Source: Gymnogyps californianus
Lineage: Eukaryota > Chordata > Aves > Accipitriformes > Cathartidae
Assembly: GCF_018139145.2 (NCBI RefSeq)
Contig: NC_059477.1
Span: forward strand, 29,491,502 to 29,555,501
Direction of reading: 5' to 3'
DNA length: 64,000 nt
Made by a program: the position numbers and the translations under genes. The notes below the pieces were generated by a model that was not told where the DNA came from, searched no databases, and was given only the letters and a program-made list of their open reading frames with translations. Positions 11,788 to 23,817 of this stretch are shown here, one piece after another (the first letter of the stretch is position 1; each line of letters begins with the position of its first letter).

Positions 11788-14194
11788 GTATACCTCAGGT
11801 CTTTTTCTCGTTCTCCTGGAGGGTAGCTGGGGCTGATCTTAGGAAGATATGAACTACACCATTCTGTTCTCTATAGGTATTCTACACAAAGTGATTACAT
11901 CTCATCTTTATACCCTAGAAGCTTTGCTCACTATTTCTCATGCTATCTATCTGCAGAAGACACAAGCCTGAAGTCCTCCTAAATAAGATATACATTATCT
12001 GTTTATCTATCAAAAAAATGGTGGGAGAATTCACCTTCCAAGTCACCATCAACATTTTTTAATTTATTTGCTTGCATATTTTCCATGTATTACTGGCAAA
12101 TTATGAAGTATCTGAAATTATAGTTACGACTGAAATTCTATTATCAGGTTAAAAGGAACATCTATAATTACAGTGAAAATTTGGTGGAACTCTGACAAGC
12201 TGAAGATTTTGAAATTTGGTTAGAATTGATCAGTGATCAGTGATATGCAAGATGTTATTATCAAAGTTATTCTTCTGAGGGTTATATCTCAAACTCTAAA
12301 CATATGCCATAACACTTGTCTCTGTAAGACTTCACAACTAAAATTAAAATTTCTTTAGATACTGATTTTCTAAAACCTCCCTGAAATCTAGGAAAATTTG
12401 TATATAAATTCTTACTTTAAAACTTGCTCCTATCTCTGACATGAGTACTTCCGAATGTTCTTGGCCTTTGGAGATGTTGATCTCTGGACAGGAACCTTCA
12501 TAGTTCTGATTTATATTTGAAAGTTTTAAAAATCATGCTGTGGGAACCTGACAAATCACTTCACTACTTTTTGATATCTATGTCATTAGCTTTTCTTAAT
12601 GGAGAATATGTACTTTGAGAAAAACTATTCTGCAGTTTGGTGATTAATCTTTCTCATAAAAGATGGGGTGTGGCCTTCAAGCCTCTTGAATACTATTGAA
12701 GAAGTGACAGTGATTCCCATCATCTGTCCAGGTTTCATGGAAGCACACTTATCAATGGTTCACTAGAACAACCCCTGGGAAATCTCTCATTCTCAAGGCT
12801 CAGGACAGGCAGCTATGCAATTCATGCATGGCTACCATAAAACGAGATTGAACAAGGGTAGCATTAGGGTTTTGGAACATTGCTATATGAGCTGGGCATC
12901 GATCATTATTCTTGAAACTACCTGTTATATCCCTCAAACTGGGATTTTAATAGGTTTGAATGTGCCTGCTAGTGTTGGCTCACCAGGCTGGTAATCTGCT
13001 ATCTTTTGCCATATTATGCTGTCCATCTTTCCTGACTAGCTTTGGAGCTGAAACTGCAGTATGATGACACTGAAACACAGAACGTGATAAACCCTGACCA
13101 TGTATCTTGCTAAAACAAAGGACTCATGATGCTAAATTGATAGGGCTTTGCAGTAGAACACACTAGCTATACTAGAAGGAATATGGTCAGTTGAGCAACC
13201 TAAATTAGTTCCATAAAGGGAGCAAAGTAAAATGTGGCCATTTCAGTGATCTTCTGCTGGTCAGGATCATAGATCCTTCTGTTTTAAGTCTGCCCTCCCA
13301 CACTGAGTTTTCACTGAATGCAAATGCATCTCAGCCCTAGATAAACAGTAAATGAACAAGTGGCAGCTTTTAACAGTAGATGGCATCACTGTTCAGTACT
13401 AAATCAATGTCCCCACTCTAGGGGACACAGCACTGCTGTGCTCCTAATCACATAGCTGAAATGTAAACCAGCTTTTGACCACTTGTACTCCCGAAGATTT
13501 TTTAAGCATTTTTTTTCTGGATTTTTTTTTGCCAGATGGAAAATCTTTGCCAAATTTGCATATACATAATGTTATTAACACAGAATTACAAAACAGACAG
13601 TACAGTTTCAAATTTTAAAACATAGAAATGTAGAAAAAAGGCCTAGAAATGCTCTCAGATGTTGTTCAGTTCACTTCCCTGCCTCAAGATAGGATAAGCT
13701 GTACCTAGAATGCAATAAATCATTTTTTACTGTGAGCTACATAAGCAAGAAGCCTTATTTACGATTAAAAACTATTAAATTGTTGCCATATTGTATTCTG
13801 GCACTAGCTACCTGCACTATCATGGCGAAGAGAATTATTCCATAAAACAGAGAATGAACCTCAAATGAGGCAAATCAACACAGCCCCACTAATCTCAAGC
13901 AAGCTCAGCACTGGCTGAGGAACTGATTCATAATTTATAATTCAAAGTATGTAGGTCTTAGTAATCATCTAGATGGAAAGCACTATTTTAATATAAATCC
14001 CTATGAATCTATTATCTATTATTTGGCAGATACTGAATTAAGTTCAAACAGAAAAGCGTGTTTGACAAAAGAAAGGGAGAAGAGAGTTTGTGGGCAGAGG
14101 AAAGCAGACTGTTGGAAAGGCTAGAGGGAGGGAACAATGGGTTTTATTAAAATTACATTACACAGTGAACATTGGTCAAAACCAGCTTGGCTTT
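11788..14194. other. Non-coding DNA, no gene seen
   Basis: About 2.4 kb with no gene, no recent repeat and no long open frame. A short GATCAGT tandem occurs near 12228-12241. Confidence 0.55.
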
Positions 14195-14727
14195 TCATAG
14201 AATCATAGAAAAGTTTGGGTTGGAAGGGACCTTTAAAGGTCATCTAGTCCAACCCCCCTGCAATGAGCAGGGACATCTTCAACTAGACCAGGTTGCTCAG
14301 AGCCCCATCCAACCTGACCTTGAATGTTTCCAGGGATGGGGCATCTACCACCTCTCTGGGCAACCTGTTCCAGTGTTTTACCACCCTCATCATAAAAAAT
14401 TTCTTCCGTATATCTAGTCTGAATCTACCATCTTTTAGTTGAAAACCATTACCCCTTGTCCTTTGCAACAGGCTCTACTAAAAAGTCTGTCCCCATCTTT
14501 CTTATAAGCCCCTTTTAAGTACTGAAAGGCTGCAATAAGGTCTCCCCGGAGTCTTCTCTTCTCCAGGCTGAACAACCCCAACTCTCTCAGCCTTTCCTTG
14601 TAGGAAAGGTGTTCTATCCCTCTAATAATTTTTGTGGCCTTCCTCTGGACCCGCTCTAACAGGTCCATGTCTTTCCTGTGCTGAGGACTCCAGAGCTGGA
14701 TGCTGTATTCCTTAAGTATTGTCGATT
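14195..14727 (-). mobile_element. CR1 LINE, 5'-truncated, minus strand
   Basis: A well-preserved 3' end of the avian CR1 retrotransposon. Read on the minus strand it encodes the end of ORF2, the endonuclease/reverse-transcriptase protein. Pieces include the conserved [38 protein letters not shown] and, after a frameshift near 14435-14468, [19 protein letters not shown]. The element ends in the diagnostic ATTCTATGATTCTATG-like 3' repeat at about 14195-14211. Similarity starts near 14727, so only the last 530 bp or so were inserted, as expected from target-primed reverse transcription that stops early. The frameshift and missing catalytic domains make it inactive. Sequence beyond 14727 no longer resembles CR1. 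Confidence 0.95.
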
Positions 14728-16075
14728 TTCTGATAATACCAAGGTTGTTTGGGCAGCACTTTTGGTAGAAATATTGGGAGCTGTGAAGCATTTCCCCGCT
14801 GCCTTTAGGAAGAATACCTACCACAATACCAAAGCTACATGGTGGGAAGCAGAGTCCCCAGCCCGCTCCCATTTCACACGGTGCTGTGTCCTCTGGTGGC
14901 TTTAGCAGAAGCTAATACCACTGCTATTTCCAGGTTACAGGATGAAGGACAACCACAGGGACACTTTTACACAAGCATCAGGACACAGAGCTGGAAGCTC
15001 AAGCTGCAGCCAGCACAAACTTCTTGACGCAGGGAAAACCACTCTCTGTGGTGGTAGCACCTGAACAAATTCAGCAAGGCAGCCGCAGACTTCAAGCAGA
15101 CCTCAGGCTGCTTCAGTTTGCATGGGAACAGATGGATCACAAAAAAAACCCCTTTGCTGCCGCCTTCTCCTCTTTTAGGGGCTGTAGGCAAAACATCTGA
15201 ATATGAGCTACCGCATGACATTCACCTAAAGAAACTTTTGATTCTTCACGCAACATTAACCCTAGCATGAGGATGCTTTTGTCCTGTCTGTGCTTTGTAG
15301 ATGTTTGCCCTCCAGATCCAGAAGTGGTATCCAGGGATCCAGTCTAGAATGCCTGATTATTTCAAAGAAATTTCATCCTGTGATCCAAAGGCTGTTGTAC
15401 AGCTGTGGGGTTAATCACTTAAGTGTCCATAACTGGATAAATGTTATTTGTTTGACTTTTAAATTAGAAATAGGAATCACTGTAGGACCTGGCAGACCGG
15501 CAAAAGGCTCTGGAAAATAGTTGTATGTTACTGATTATATTAATTCAGAGTCCTTCTGCAAGAGCTATAATTAAATGTTCTTACAGCTGAGTACATTCTC
15601 TTTTTCATTTTTTTAATCTGCATTTTTTTATGTGCTTAGTTTCAATATTGCCTGGGCCAATCCATTCCTCTTACTGCCTCCGATACTTAAGCGACATGCA
15701 CTGCATTTGAAAAGTCTTTCTCAACTGAGAGGAGAACAAAAGCTCTTTCAGGGTCTGCACTGCACTCTTCGTTGCAGTAAGAATTGGAAGGCAGGACTCC
15801 GAACAATGTCTTTTAGAAACCTTCCATTGTCAGTTCTGATCCCATTTCACTGTTAATGTTCTGGATTTGGTGAAGTGACAGTTTCATGTGTTTCATTGCT
15901 ATAGTAACACTAACAGAGAAGCCTTCCTAACTTAAAGGAATTTAGAGACACTGAAGGAGATGGTTATGCGGAAGATGAAATTGTAAGCAGATATGAGAAA
16001 ATGAATCTCTCCTTGAAAAAAAGAAGCAGCTTTTAGAATTTTTATGAATTCTAAAATGTACTTCATTTTTCTTAC
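14728..16075. other. Non-coding DNA, no firm gene
   Basis: The part near 14800-15030 is a little GC-richer. No family is recognised. Minus-strand acceptor-like tracts at about 15952 (ATCTCCTTCAG) and 15920 (GCTTCTCTGTTAG) could serve a transcript coming from the exon-like segment at 16076-16162. Neither continues an open frame for long. Confidence 0.45.
16031..16056. repeat. Perfect 10-bp inverted repeat
   Basis: TTTTAGAATT and AATTCTAAAA flank a 6-base loop TTTATG. It would form a short hairpin in RNA from either strand. It lies just downstream, on the minus strand, of the exon-like segment ending at 16076. Confidence 0.85.
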
Positions 16076-16162
16076 TCTGTAGTGGTCTGATAGTCCGCAT
16101 TAGAAGTGAAACGGCCATTGTCCTGGGCCCTTCATAACACAGGGAATCTTTGCTTTGAAATC
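16076..16162 (-). CDS. Candidate internal coding exon, unidentified gene
   Basis: An 87-bp exon-like segment on the minus strand. It is preceded by a long pyrimidine tract and acceptor (CTTCTTCCTATGATCTTAG) and followed by the donor ACAGA|GTAAGAAA. Read with two bases carried over from an upstream exon, it gives an open frame of 28 codons including the run DSLCYEGPRTMAVSLL. This is exactly the phase left by the segment at 16930-17072. It ends with one base over, so another exon must follow; I could not settle which. No domain is recognised. The segment overlaps the first bases of no other feature, although a MIR-like relic lies immediately upstream. It could equally be a non-coding RNA exon or a chance match. 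Inference from splice motifs and phase only. Confidence 0.3.
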
Positions 16163-16184
16163 CTAAGATCATAGGAAGAAGAGT

Positions 16185-16290
16185 AAAAGTTTTATTATCT
16201 GCTTCTTACAAATGAGGAACTGAGGCACAGACAGATTTAGACTGAACATCAATCTCTTGAGTCGCTTTATCCACAAGACTACAATTTTAC
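16185..16290 (-). repeat. MIR-like SINE relic, minus strand
   Basis: TTATTATCTGCTTCTTAC, AATGAGGAACTGAGGCACAG and AATCTCTTGAGTCG follow the reverse-complement order of a MIR-type core ('attatccccattttacagatgaggaaactgaggcacaga ...'). An old fragment with approximate limits. Confidence 0.55.
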
Positions 16291-16929
16291 TGAATAGAAG
16301 TGTGAGAAAAAGATCATAGACATTTATGCAAACAGATGTAAAAGAAAAGCTCCTCTTCAATTTTTAGCTTTCCTTGTGAACTTTTTTAAGAGCACATAGC
16401 TCTTGAAGAGTACTGTCGCTGCTACTGATAGCTTCCCCTACTGGTAATTGCTGGTAAACTCAACAATTCATTAAATAGTACTCAGAGAGGCAAAAAGTAG
16501 GAGTACAACTCTCTCCCACCAGTTCTTTAAGGGCTCTTATATGTAATTTATCTAGACTTGCTCATGTAGATGTTGTCTAACATCTCCTTCAGTTACAAAT
16601 AGACTTCAAAATACTTTATCATCCTTATGTGATACAAACACAACTCTTCCTCTTTGCTCCAATACAGAATTTTGCCTTTTCTGTTCATTATTAGTACCAT
16701 GACAATCTCCAACTATTAAAAATCAGCAGTTTTGTAGACTTTCAAGAATTTACTTCTCCAAAGAGCAATTCCTTCAACTTGTCTTAGACACTTGTCTTAG
16801 GATGAGGTAAATCTCTTTTTATAATTTCATTTCCTTCTCCACTGACTATAAAGGCAGCTTAGCTAGACTGGGGGAGATGTGTTTGGGTCGTTTTCTGAAG
16901 GCTGAGGTTAATAGGTCACATCTACTCAC

Positions 16930-17072
16930 TCCATCTGCTGAGATCAGTGACTCTAATGCTTGAAGCATTAGAATTACTTGTTCTGATGAACAAGTTTTGA
17001 TTTCTTCGCTTCCTACCCAAACTCCATGTACTGCTGAATGAACACCTAAAGAAAGACGTTGTTTCAATCTTC
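16930..17072 (-). CDS. Candidate internal coding exon, unidentified gene
   Basis: A 143-bp exon-like segment on the minus strand. The upstream side has a strong acceptor, TTTTTTCTGTCTTTAG|GAAG. The downstream side has the donor TGGA|GTGAGTAG. If the first base completes a codon begun in the segment at 26878-26996, 47 codons stay open, giving a Ser/Arg/Asn-rich stretch that contains SLGRKRRNQNLFIRTS. One base is left over, and it is completed by the segment at 16076-16162. A second frame is also open through the segment (part of a 127-codon ORF, 16846-17229), so the frame choice rests on phase agreement alone. Two adjacent perfect hairpins lie inside the segment (16952-16972 and 16977-16994), which is unusual for a coding exon and leaves open a structured RNA or a small repeat. 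I do not recognise the protein. Confidence 0.33.
16952..16994. repeat. Two adjacent perfect hairpins
   Basis: TCTAATGCTT / AAGCATTAGA (10-bp arms, one-base spacer) is followed after four bases by CTTGTTC / GAACAAG (7-bp arms, TGAT loop). Both pairings are perfect. They sit inside the exon-like segment at 16930-17072. Confidence 0.9.
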
Positions 17073-18268
17073 CTAAAGACAGAAAAAACTTTATTTTCCA
17101 ACTCAGAGAAGAGTTTGACAAAAAGCAAGGCTGTGTACTACTTCCACTGCAAAGTTTGGGTTTTTTTGTCATTATATATTTTCTTTCTCTCTCGTTTTTT
17201 TTTTTAATTTGAAAGTGACTTGTATCCACAGCTGCAAAGGTATTTTAAAAGTTGGAAATGAGCACACTTAAAGAACTGTGAAATCTGGATAGCAAAATAA
17301 AGTATGTTCAAGATTTATAATTTTACAAAAGCCTTACTGCTCATAAACCAATCTCATGGTATTTTTAATGTGTGAAACATCAGCACAGGACACAATATTG
17401 CTTACACTAGACAAACAACAACTTACTGAGAAGAAAAGAAAACAAATGTCACACTTTCAGTGTTACAATGGTGAAATGAAGATATAACGAGCCAACAGAA
17501 TAGTAAGAGTGAGAAAAGTAAGAGTCTTCCTATTTGACTTTAGGTGTAGATTTTTTCAAATAAGAGAGCAACTTTGAAATGAATCCGAAAATGAATGGGG
17601 TCAGGATAATAAGTTTATCTTACTCAGTTTCCATTTCTCAATATAATGTGCAGTGCCTTCAGCAGATAAGTAGGGTAGTATTTATCCTAAATACAACTCA
17701 GGTTTATCATGAGAACAAATTGTTTTGCCTTATATCCTTTCCAGCCAGTTTCATAGTGGTGAAGATGAATCAGCTCATAATGTCAGTGCCAAAGGATTTT
17801 CCTTGCATCTGTTTTATTGACAAATATTTTTTTTACAGGACAGAACAATGGGTGAAATCAATCCGCACACAGGACAATACCTCATGTTATGAGAGAAGGA
17901 TGGGCACCAGCCATTAATCTCTCCTTGTGACAGCCAAGGACTATGCAAAATGATTTTAGAAAGGAGAAAGAAATGCCAATGGGACTGTAGAAAGAAGGAG
18001 GTCAAGTTCACCTCAAATGAAGAACAAAGCAGATAAAAGACTGGATGTTATCTCACTTGTGTGAGCTGGGTTGAAATTGTTGCAGTTAATTAGACAATTC
18101 CAATCTAGAATCCATAGCAATGCATTTTTATGACACCGTGACTGAGTTAGTATATCCTATCTCAGTCAAATACACTCACTGCAGTGAAGTCAATTCCAAT
18201 TTATAAGGGTGGTGCGAAATTTGTTTCAGATGTTTCCTTCTTGAGTATTTCTTTTCTTCCTCACAAGT
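17073..18268. other. Non-coding DNA, no gene seen
   Basis: About 1.2 kb, AT-rich, with a pyrimidine/T tract near 17161-17206. The plus-strand 112-codon frame at 17579-17917 has no supporting motif and is read as chance. Confidence 0.5.
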
Positions 18269-18817
18269 TCACTTTTTGTTCAATATTTGCTTCATGTTTA
18301 TGTAGCTGACTAATAAACATGTCAGGGATGGACACAGGGATGGATCTTCAATTTGATGTCGAAAACAGCTTTGCCAGGAAAACTTAAAATTTTGGGAACC
18401 AAAAAGTGATTCGATTCTGCCTCGCTTTGCCTTTCTTGATGATGTTATCAACCCATGGTACATCCATATACAAACATCATTCACTTTGAGAGGTAAATCC
18501 TTTATATCATGTTGAGGACTGGGCTGATACACAATAGGGGCAGGTGAAAACTTCCACCATGAACCCCTAGGAAATTCGTGGAAATTCCCTGCACATGAGG
18601 AGCTGAGGTAGGTTCTGCAGCTTCTCACACTTGCTTTCCTACATGCAGAGTGTATACGCTTGAATGTTAGGAAGCTATTCACTATTAGCAAGAAGGGAAT
18701 ACACTCTTTCGAGTCAGTTGAGAACACAATCTGGGTGGTAGATATAGGAATTCTTCTCACTCTGTGGAGAAACCATAGCTCCAACTCTGTGTGAATAGAA
18801 TCATTGAAGACCTGCAT
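18269..18817 (-). CDS. Unexplained 182-residue ORF (hypothetical or relic)
   Basis: One of the longest open frames in the window that is not inside a recognised repeat. It starts with ATG at 18817. The product is Ser-rich, with no signal peptide, no clear membrane segment and no motif I recognise; runs such as HDIKDLPLKVNDVCIWMYHG do not recall a family. An acceptor-like CACAACAAACATGCAG overlaps the start, so it might be an exon rather than a start-to-stop gene. By a rough estimate a frame of this length should arise by chance in an AT-rich 64-kb window only about once in several windows, so chance is not excluded. Alternatives are an internal piece of an uncatalogued retroelement or a retro-pseudogene. 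Confidence 0.2.
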   Translation of the reverse strand: MQVFNDSIHTELELWFLHRVRRIPISTTQIVFSTDSKECIPFLLIVNSFLTFKRIHSACRKASVRSCRTYLSSSCAGNFHEFPRGSWWKFSPAPIVYQPSPQHDIKDLPLKVNDVCIWMYHGLITSSRKAKRGRIESLFGSQNFKFSWQSCFRHQIEDPSLCPSLTCLLVSYINMKQILNKK

Positions 18818-21399
18818 GTTTGTTGTGAGAAATGAGATGTTTTTGAACTGGATGCTCTGTACATACCTAATATCATGTCACGGTCCCATCTTTGATTCGT
18901 ATCTCATGATTTATTTGAAGAAAGGTGCAGGTTCATGAAAAAAAAAGTCTATTACACAGCTAAATATCTAAGCGCTATTGCCCAAGAAGGGCAAGATGAA
19001 CAAGAAACAGGACAGAAATGTCAAACTATTTGGCTAACAGAAATACAACTGGCTTTTCATTTACTTATTTTCCTACCAAGTCACCCAAATAAACGCTTAA
19101 AGGTAAAAGCAAGTCTCACTGCACTTTCTTGCCACTATAAAATAAGCTTTGACCCCACATTCCTTCCCTCAGAAGTGAGAGGCTTTAATCAAGATTAATC
19201 AGCCAGATGAAATGCGCCATCCACTCTCTTCTCAAAATGAGCGAACATGGATCAAATATCTGACTAGTAAGCTAAACAGTTTTGAAATGGAACATAATAG
19301 TAATGATTCTTCCCCCACCAACAGAACTGAACCAGTTAAAGGATCTGTTTCCTGTCCTCATTTAGATAGAAGTTTTAACAGATTTTAGGAGTTTGGGGGC
19401 CAAATCACAAACTGTGATTATAAGATTTTTGTGTAGGTTTGAGATTATCATAAGATTTTTTAATTGATGTAAGGTTTCAATCAAGTAAAAACATCTTCTG
19501 GATTGAAGCTTATTAATGTCTTAATTCAATAAGACCTCATTTCAAATAGAAAACTCACAGGTCACAGTACTCCAAAAGTGGTCAAACAGTGTTAAACTAG
19601 TAATAGCAGACATTGATAGAAAAATTGCAGCTGAAACCATGTCAGCAGATGACCTTACTGATGAAGTTTGACAGTAGACCCAAGATGACAGCCTTTTGCA
19701 ACTACCCTCAAGACCAGATGATCAAAACAGAAGAACGTGTCAATGCAACATTGAAGAAGCAACCAGGGTAACAGGAGGTGGTGAAATCAGCAGAAATATA
19801 AATGATGAACTGTCAAGGCTAGGGCATAACTGATGGCCTCAAAAGCAGGAGGGAGATAAGAAATGTCAGGGCTGGAACAAGTTTCTCCAAGATCTGTGTA
19901 GGGAAAGATCATTCTAGATTTTCGGCTTCTTCATTTAAGTTGATGTTGTGGGCTTCACATATTTCCTTGGAGAAGTCTGCTTAGCTCAGAAGCACAGAAT
20001 AAGATAAATCTAAAACAAACAGTGACGATGAGGCTAATGAAGCTATCAACAAGCTGAGACATAAATACTATGCTGCAGTGTTTGGCTACATCACATTTGT
20101 AAAAGACAAGTTGAAACTTCATCATTTACTGAAACTTTGAAAGTTTTTGATCTTTACCAGCAGAGTTTTAACGTTATTCATTTCAACTTTTTCTGTTATT
20201 TTCAGGTGCAAGGCTTTAATTTGTAGCACACTTAAAAGTAGGGAAAAAGCATATGTATATTTTTATCTTGTAAATCCCCGAAGTAGTTACAGCTTAAATT
20301 AAACAATCCAACTATTGATTAAAACATTAAGTGCCAAAATAAACACGGCTGGACTACACATAGATGTCAAGTGCCTTCAAACTGCAGCTATCAGTAACTA
20401 ATAACACTTCCAAGTAAATCTCATCCACAGTTTAGAGTGTAATGGTTCTTTATAGATTTGAAAAGACTTTTCCTTTAGTAGATTGGAGTCCTTTAGATGG
20501 TCTCTGATGTTTTAGTTTGTGAATTTTTAAAATAAGGTACAGAATGTCTATTATGTTTTGTGTTGCCTTAACAAATGGAGCAAATTAGATACTAATGAAA
20601 AAGCAAATAACATAACCCCCACTGCTCTATAGAGCTTCTAAACAAACTGTGATTTTTTTCCTTTGTTTCTCACCATTCATCACCATCACTGACTCTTTAA
20701 GGGTCCAGTCCTTCAGAAGTGTAAATCAGCAAAGCTCTGCTGGCTTCAGTGCAGTTATGCAAATTTACAGCATGGTCTGTTCCCTTGCTTTATATTTCTC
20801 TGAGTGTATGAAGCACCTAGGAATGCTGGCAATACTTTGCCGTGAACTCATTATTCATCATTTATCTACACTGAACTGTCTTTTTCATCTATTAGTCTTT
20901 AAATTCTCTAAACCTTTTCTTATCTACCCACAATTTTCCTGCTATTTACCTTTCCTCTCACATCAGCAACTAACTCTGTCATCTTGTTATCCATACTCTA
21001 ATTTTCCAGACCAAATCTCTACACTAGTATTACAAATGTTCCAGATGCTTAACACAAAAAATCAAATTAATTTTCTTATTAGCAAAAAATTGGATTTTTA
21101 TAAGCTTAATTAGTCTGCCCTATTAATATGCCATTGCTCCAGCATCCAGGTTCCTTCTGTTAAACAAAGGTTATGTCACTACTAGGAAAAGCCAATATAG
21201 TGAGAAATGTAATCTCACTAGTCCAGTACTCCGCTTTTGATAGTGACAAGTACCTTTTCTTTCAGAGAAAAATATAATGCCTGCAAGGTAGACAAGTCTA
21301 TGTCCAGCAGTAGAGCCTTCAGATCTTTTCTGACTGGATAGTCTTTTTATCTTTTTGCATTCCATTAACTGGAGATAAAGCAGTAGTGTTTGTGCAGAA
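18818..21399. other. Non-coding DNA, no gene seen
   Basis: About 2.6 kb without a supported feature. The 154-codon plus-strand frame at 20649-21113 is rich in Ser, Phe, Leu and Ile, as expected from AT-rich, pyrimidine-biased sequence. It shows no domain. Confidence 0.5.
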
Positions 21400-21812
21400 T
21401 CAGCAGTCCATTTCCATGTGCTGTGTCAGCCTTAAGGTACCAGCCAAGGAATACATGAAGTCCAGCCTAAAAACCACCTTGCAGGCAGAGTAGATGAGGC
21501 CTCCCAGAACAGGTAATGCAGAGGGCTGTACCCAGAGACGTAGCTGGAGATACACACTCAGGCAGACTAGAGCATCAAAAGCTGGGAAACAGGCTGCTCT
21601 GAGCAAATGGGCCAGCACTGTTTGCAGCACATACTTGCTGAAGAGCAGCTTGCGAGAGCAAGGTCAGCGCAAGAGGGACAGAAGTCACAGCTCAGGCTCC
21701 TGCCTCCTGCTGAAAGCACCAAGTCTTGACAACTTTTCCTGCCCTTCATCTGGAGTGGACTGGCTGGATTAGTAACAGCTGATCTGGCTTTCAGTCTGTC
21801 ACATAAAGCCAT
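21400..21812 (-). other. GC-richer segment with hydrophobic minus-strand ORF
   Basis: Overlapping minus-strand frames (21400-21630, 21567-21812) and a plus-strand frame (21494-21772) are open together. The 76-codon minus frame encodes alternating hydrophobic stretches, such as VLQTVLAHLLRAACFPAF and LPVLGGLIYSACKVVF, that resemble two membrane segments. I do not recognise the protein. It could be a fragment of a decayed processed pseudogene of a membrane protein, or simply a chance frame in GC-richer DNA. No poly-A tail or target-site duplication was identified. Confidence 0.2.
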
Positions 21813-23817
21813 CGTATCTAAAGCAATTGCAACACTTCTTGTTGGCAGTCTTTAGTGACACCTTGTCCTGCACTCCTCACAGTGTGGACCCATTGAGAGG
21901 AATTCAATGGTGCCTGAACAATAGTAATCTCTGTCACGTTCCTTCATGCCCAGCAACCATCTTGCAGCGTACTCTGGTACAATGGTTACCCTTTGAGCTG
22001 CAGTGCATTCTGCCTCACATTCCTCTAAGACTTGAGCCAGACGTGGTGCTTATGTCCAGGGACCTCAGTCTAAGATGCTTTTCAAAGCATGTTTCCAGTG
22101 ATCTGTTGCAGCTGGATAATTTTTGTTAGTTTATCTCCTAGCTAACAGGGCTCCCTTATCTCCCAGATGACAGACTCTCTTTTTTTATTGTGAAAGTTAC
22201 GTTTGCTGGACTAGAAATGATTGTACCCCTGAAATGGCAAAAGGCCAAATTTCACTCTGGTACTTCAGTTCCTGTGCAAGAAATAAAGTGAAGAATTTAT
22301 TTTTTATTCTTATTTTTTAAATGAGAGGGAGCTCCACAGTTATCATTGTTATGGATAATCCTGTTAAGCTTTGGGGCAGCTGGATACACATGCAAATATT
22401 TGCTTACCCTCTCCATTTTACTTTCCACTGTAAATGTAATGCTTTTTTTCCTTCTGGGAGTGCCAGTGTAGCATGTACTATCTAAAAGCATAGAGCTTAG
22501 CAGAACAAAAATTATTGGCATTTCTTCCTGAGGAATGCAAAATAAGTTTTTCTCCATGCTTTTCTAAGAAGTAAAAAGAAAATATAGAGCTTCCTCTCCT
22601 CCATTAAGACAGAGCAGCCTCTCCAGTTAATGCTAGCTTCATGTCAAATCACTTTGTTAAGTCAGAGAAGAGAAGGAAGGCCTAGTTTTCTTAGTCCCCA
22701 TGGCATACTAATTGATTGTGTTTTAAAGTGATCTAGCTGACCCAAAGGCAAATTACCACATGTGCAGTAAGGACAACTGAGGAACAAGAGTCTAGACATC
22801 TTAAGATCAAGACATGTGCCCATTTAACAGTATGCTCTGCAGTGCCTACCTTTGGGGCATCTGGCCCTCAAGTAGCGTACAACATTTCTATGCATCTATC
22901 CTTATTAGCTAATATTGTGACAATGACTTCACATGGTGAAGAATTAGGACTCCCCAGTAAGAAGGCAAATTACCGATTCACTCACTTCTCTAAATAGTCA
23001 TCCTGTTGTCACAAGCAAAACTATCTGGACTGGGGGGATTTTAATTAATTTAACTTACCAATTAATGTAAACATTTAATTATCAGATTTGGTATCAAGGA
23101 GGAAAGACCGACCAACAATTAAATGCTTTGGGAAGCACCTTTCCTGGCTCAGCATGTTCATTTGTCCCTAGGGAAATCATTTCAGCAGGAAGATCAGACA
23201 ATTCCTCCACTTTAAACAGCCAAAAGGAAAAGGAAACCACCTGCCATCCCTGTTTTTTGTGATGGAGCCCAGCCCACAAAGTGTGCGAGCGTGGGCTGAG
23301 AATACCTACCACACCAAAGCAATGTGCATGAGTGGTACGGGCAGCACCAGACACACTTGGGTGGTGTGGGTGGCCAGCCAAGTGTAGCTGTGAGACAGGT
23401 GCCATAGAATTGTCTTGGGCTGTGTATAGTCTTTTGCAGTTTTGCATGGAAGAAAAGGTTTTATTATCTAAGCAAAGCTTTTCAGGATAGCAATTTTAAA
23501 ATTAGATGTCTAAATTCTACCTCAGTTCCACTTGGAAAATCACGGTCCTAAGGGCTGGTAGAACAAACTGTAATATTAAATTGCAGCTTGAAACTACAAT
23601 GAGCTTTGCGAATAGATTTACCTTTTTCAGAGTAATAAGACTGTAGTTTTAGCACACACATAAATGCTGTAATGTAACATTATTTTAAGAGTTTCCATTT
23701 CCATAATGAGACTGAGAGTTAAATTCATCAGCACCTATTCATTGGCAAATAAAAATAAACAAAGACAATACACCTTTAGCCCATTTAGTCTCAATTTCTC
23801 CTGTCTGCCACTTATGC
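21813..23817. other. Non-coding DNA, no gene seen
   Basis: About 2 kb. The first 300 bp stay slightly GC-rich with a 100-codon plus frame (21827-22129) of no recognised content. A minus-strand acceptor/donor pair at about 22986-23028 encloses stops in all three frames. Confidence 0.5.

Noticed and set aside
14435..14872. 145-codon minus-strand ORF with reverse-transcriptase-like end
   Set aside because: It is the tail of CR1 ORF2 joined to unrelated upstream sequence, and it is frameshifted. It is annotated as a LINE fragment, not a gene.
20649..21113. 154-codon plus-strand frame
   Set aside because: Ser/Leu/Phe/Ile-rich composition from pyrimidine-rich AT DNA, no motif, no splice signals. 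Probably chance.
22986..23028. Minus-strand acceptor/donor pair (TCCCCCCAG ... GAA|GTGAGTG)
   Set aside because: All frames are stopped, the pyrimidine tract is short, and there is no other support. Weaker than the 55.7 kb case.
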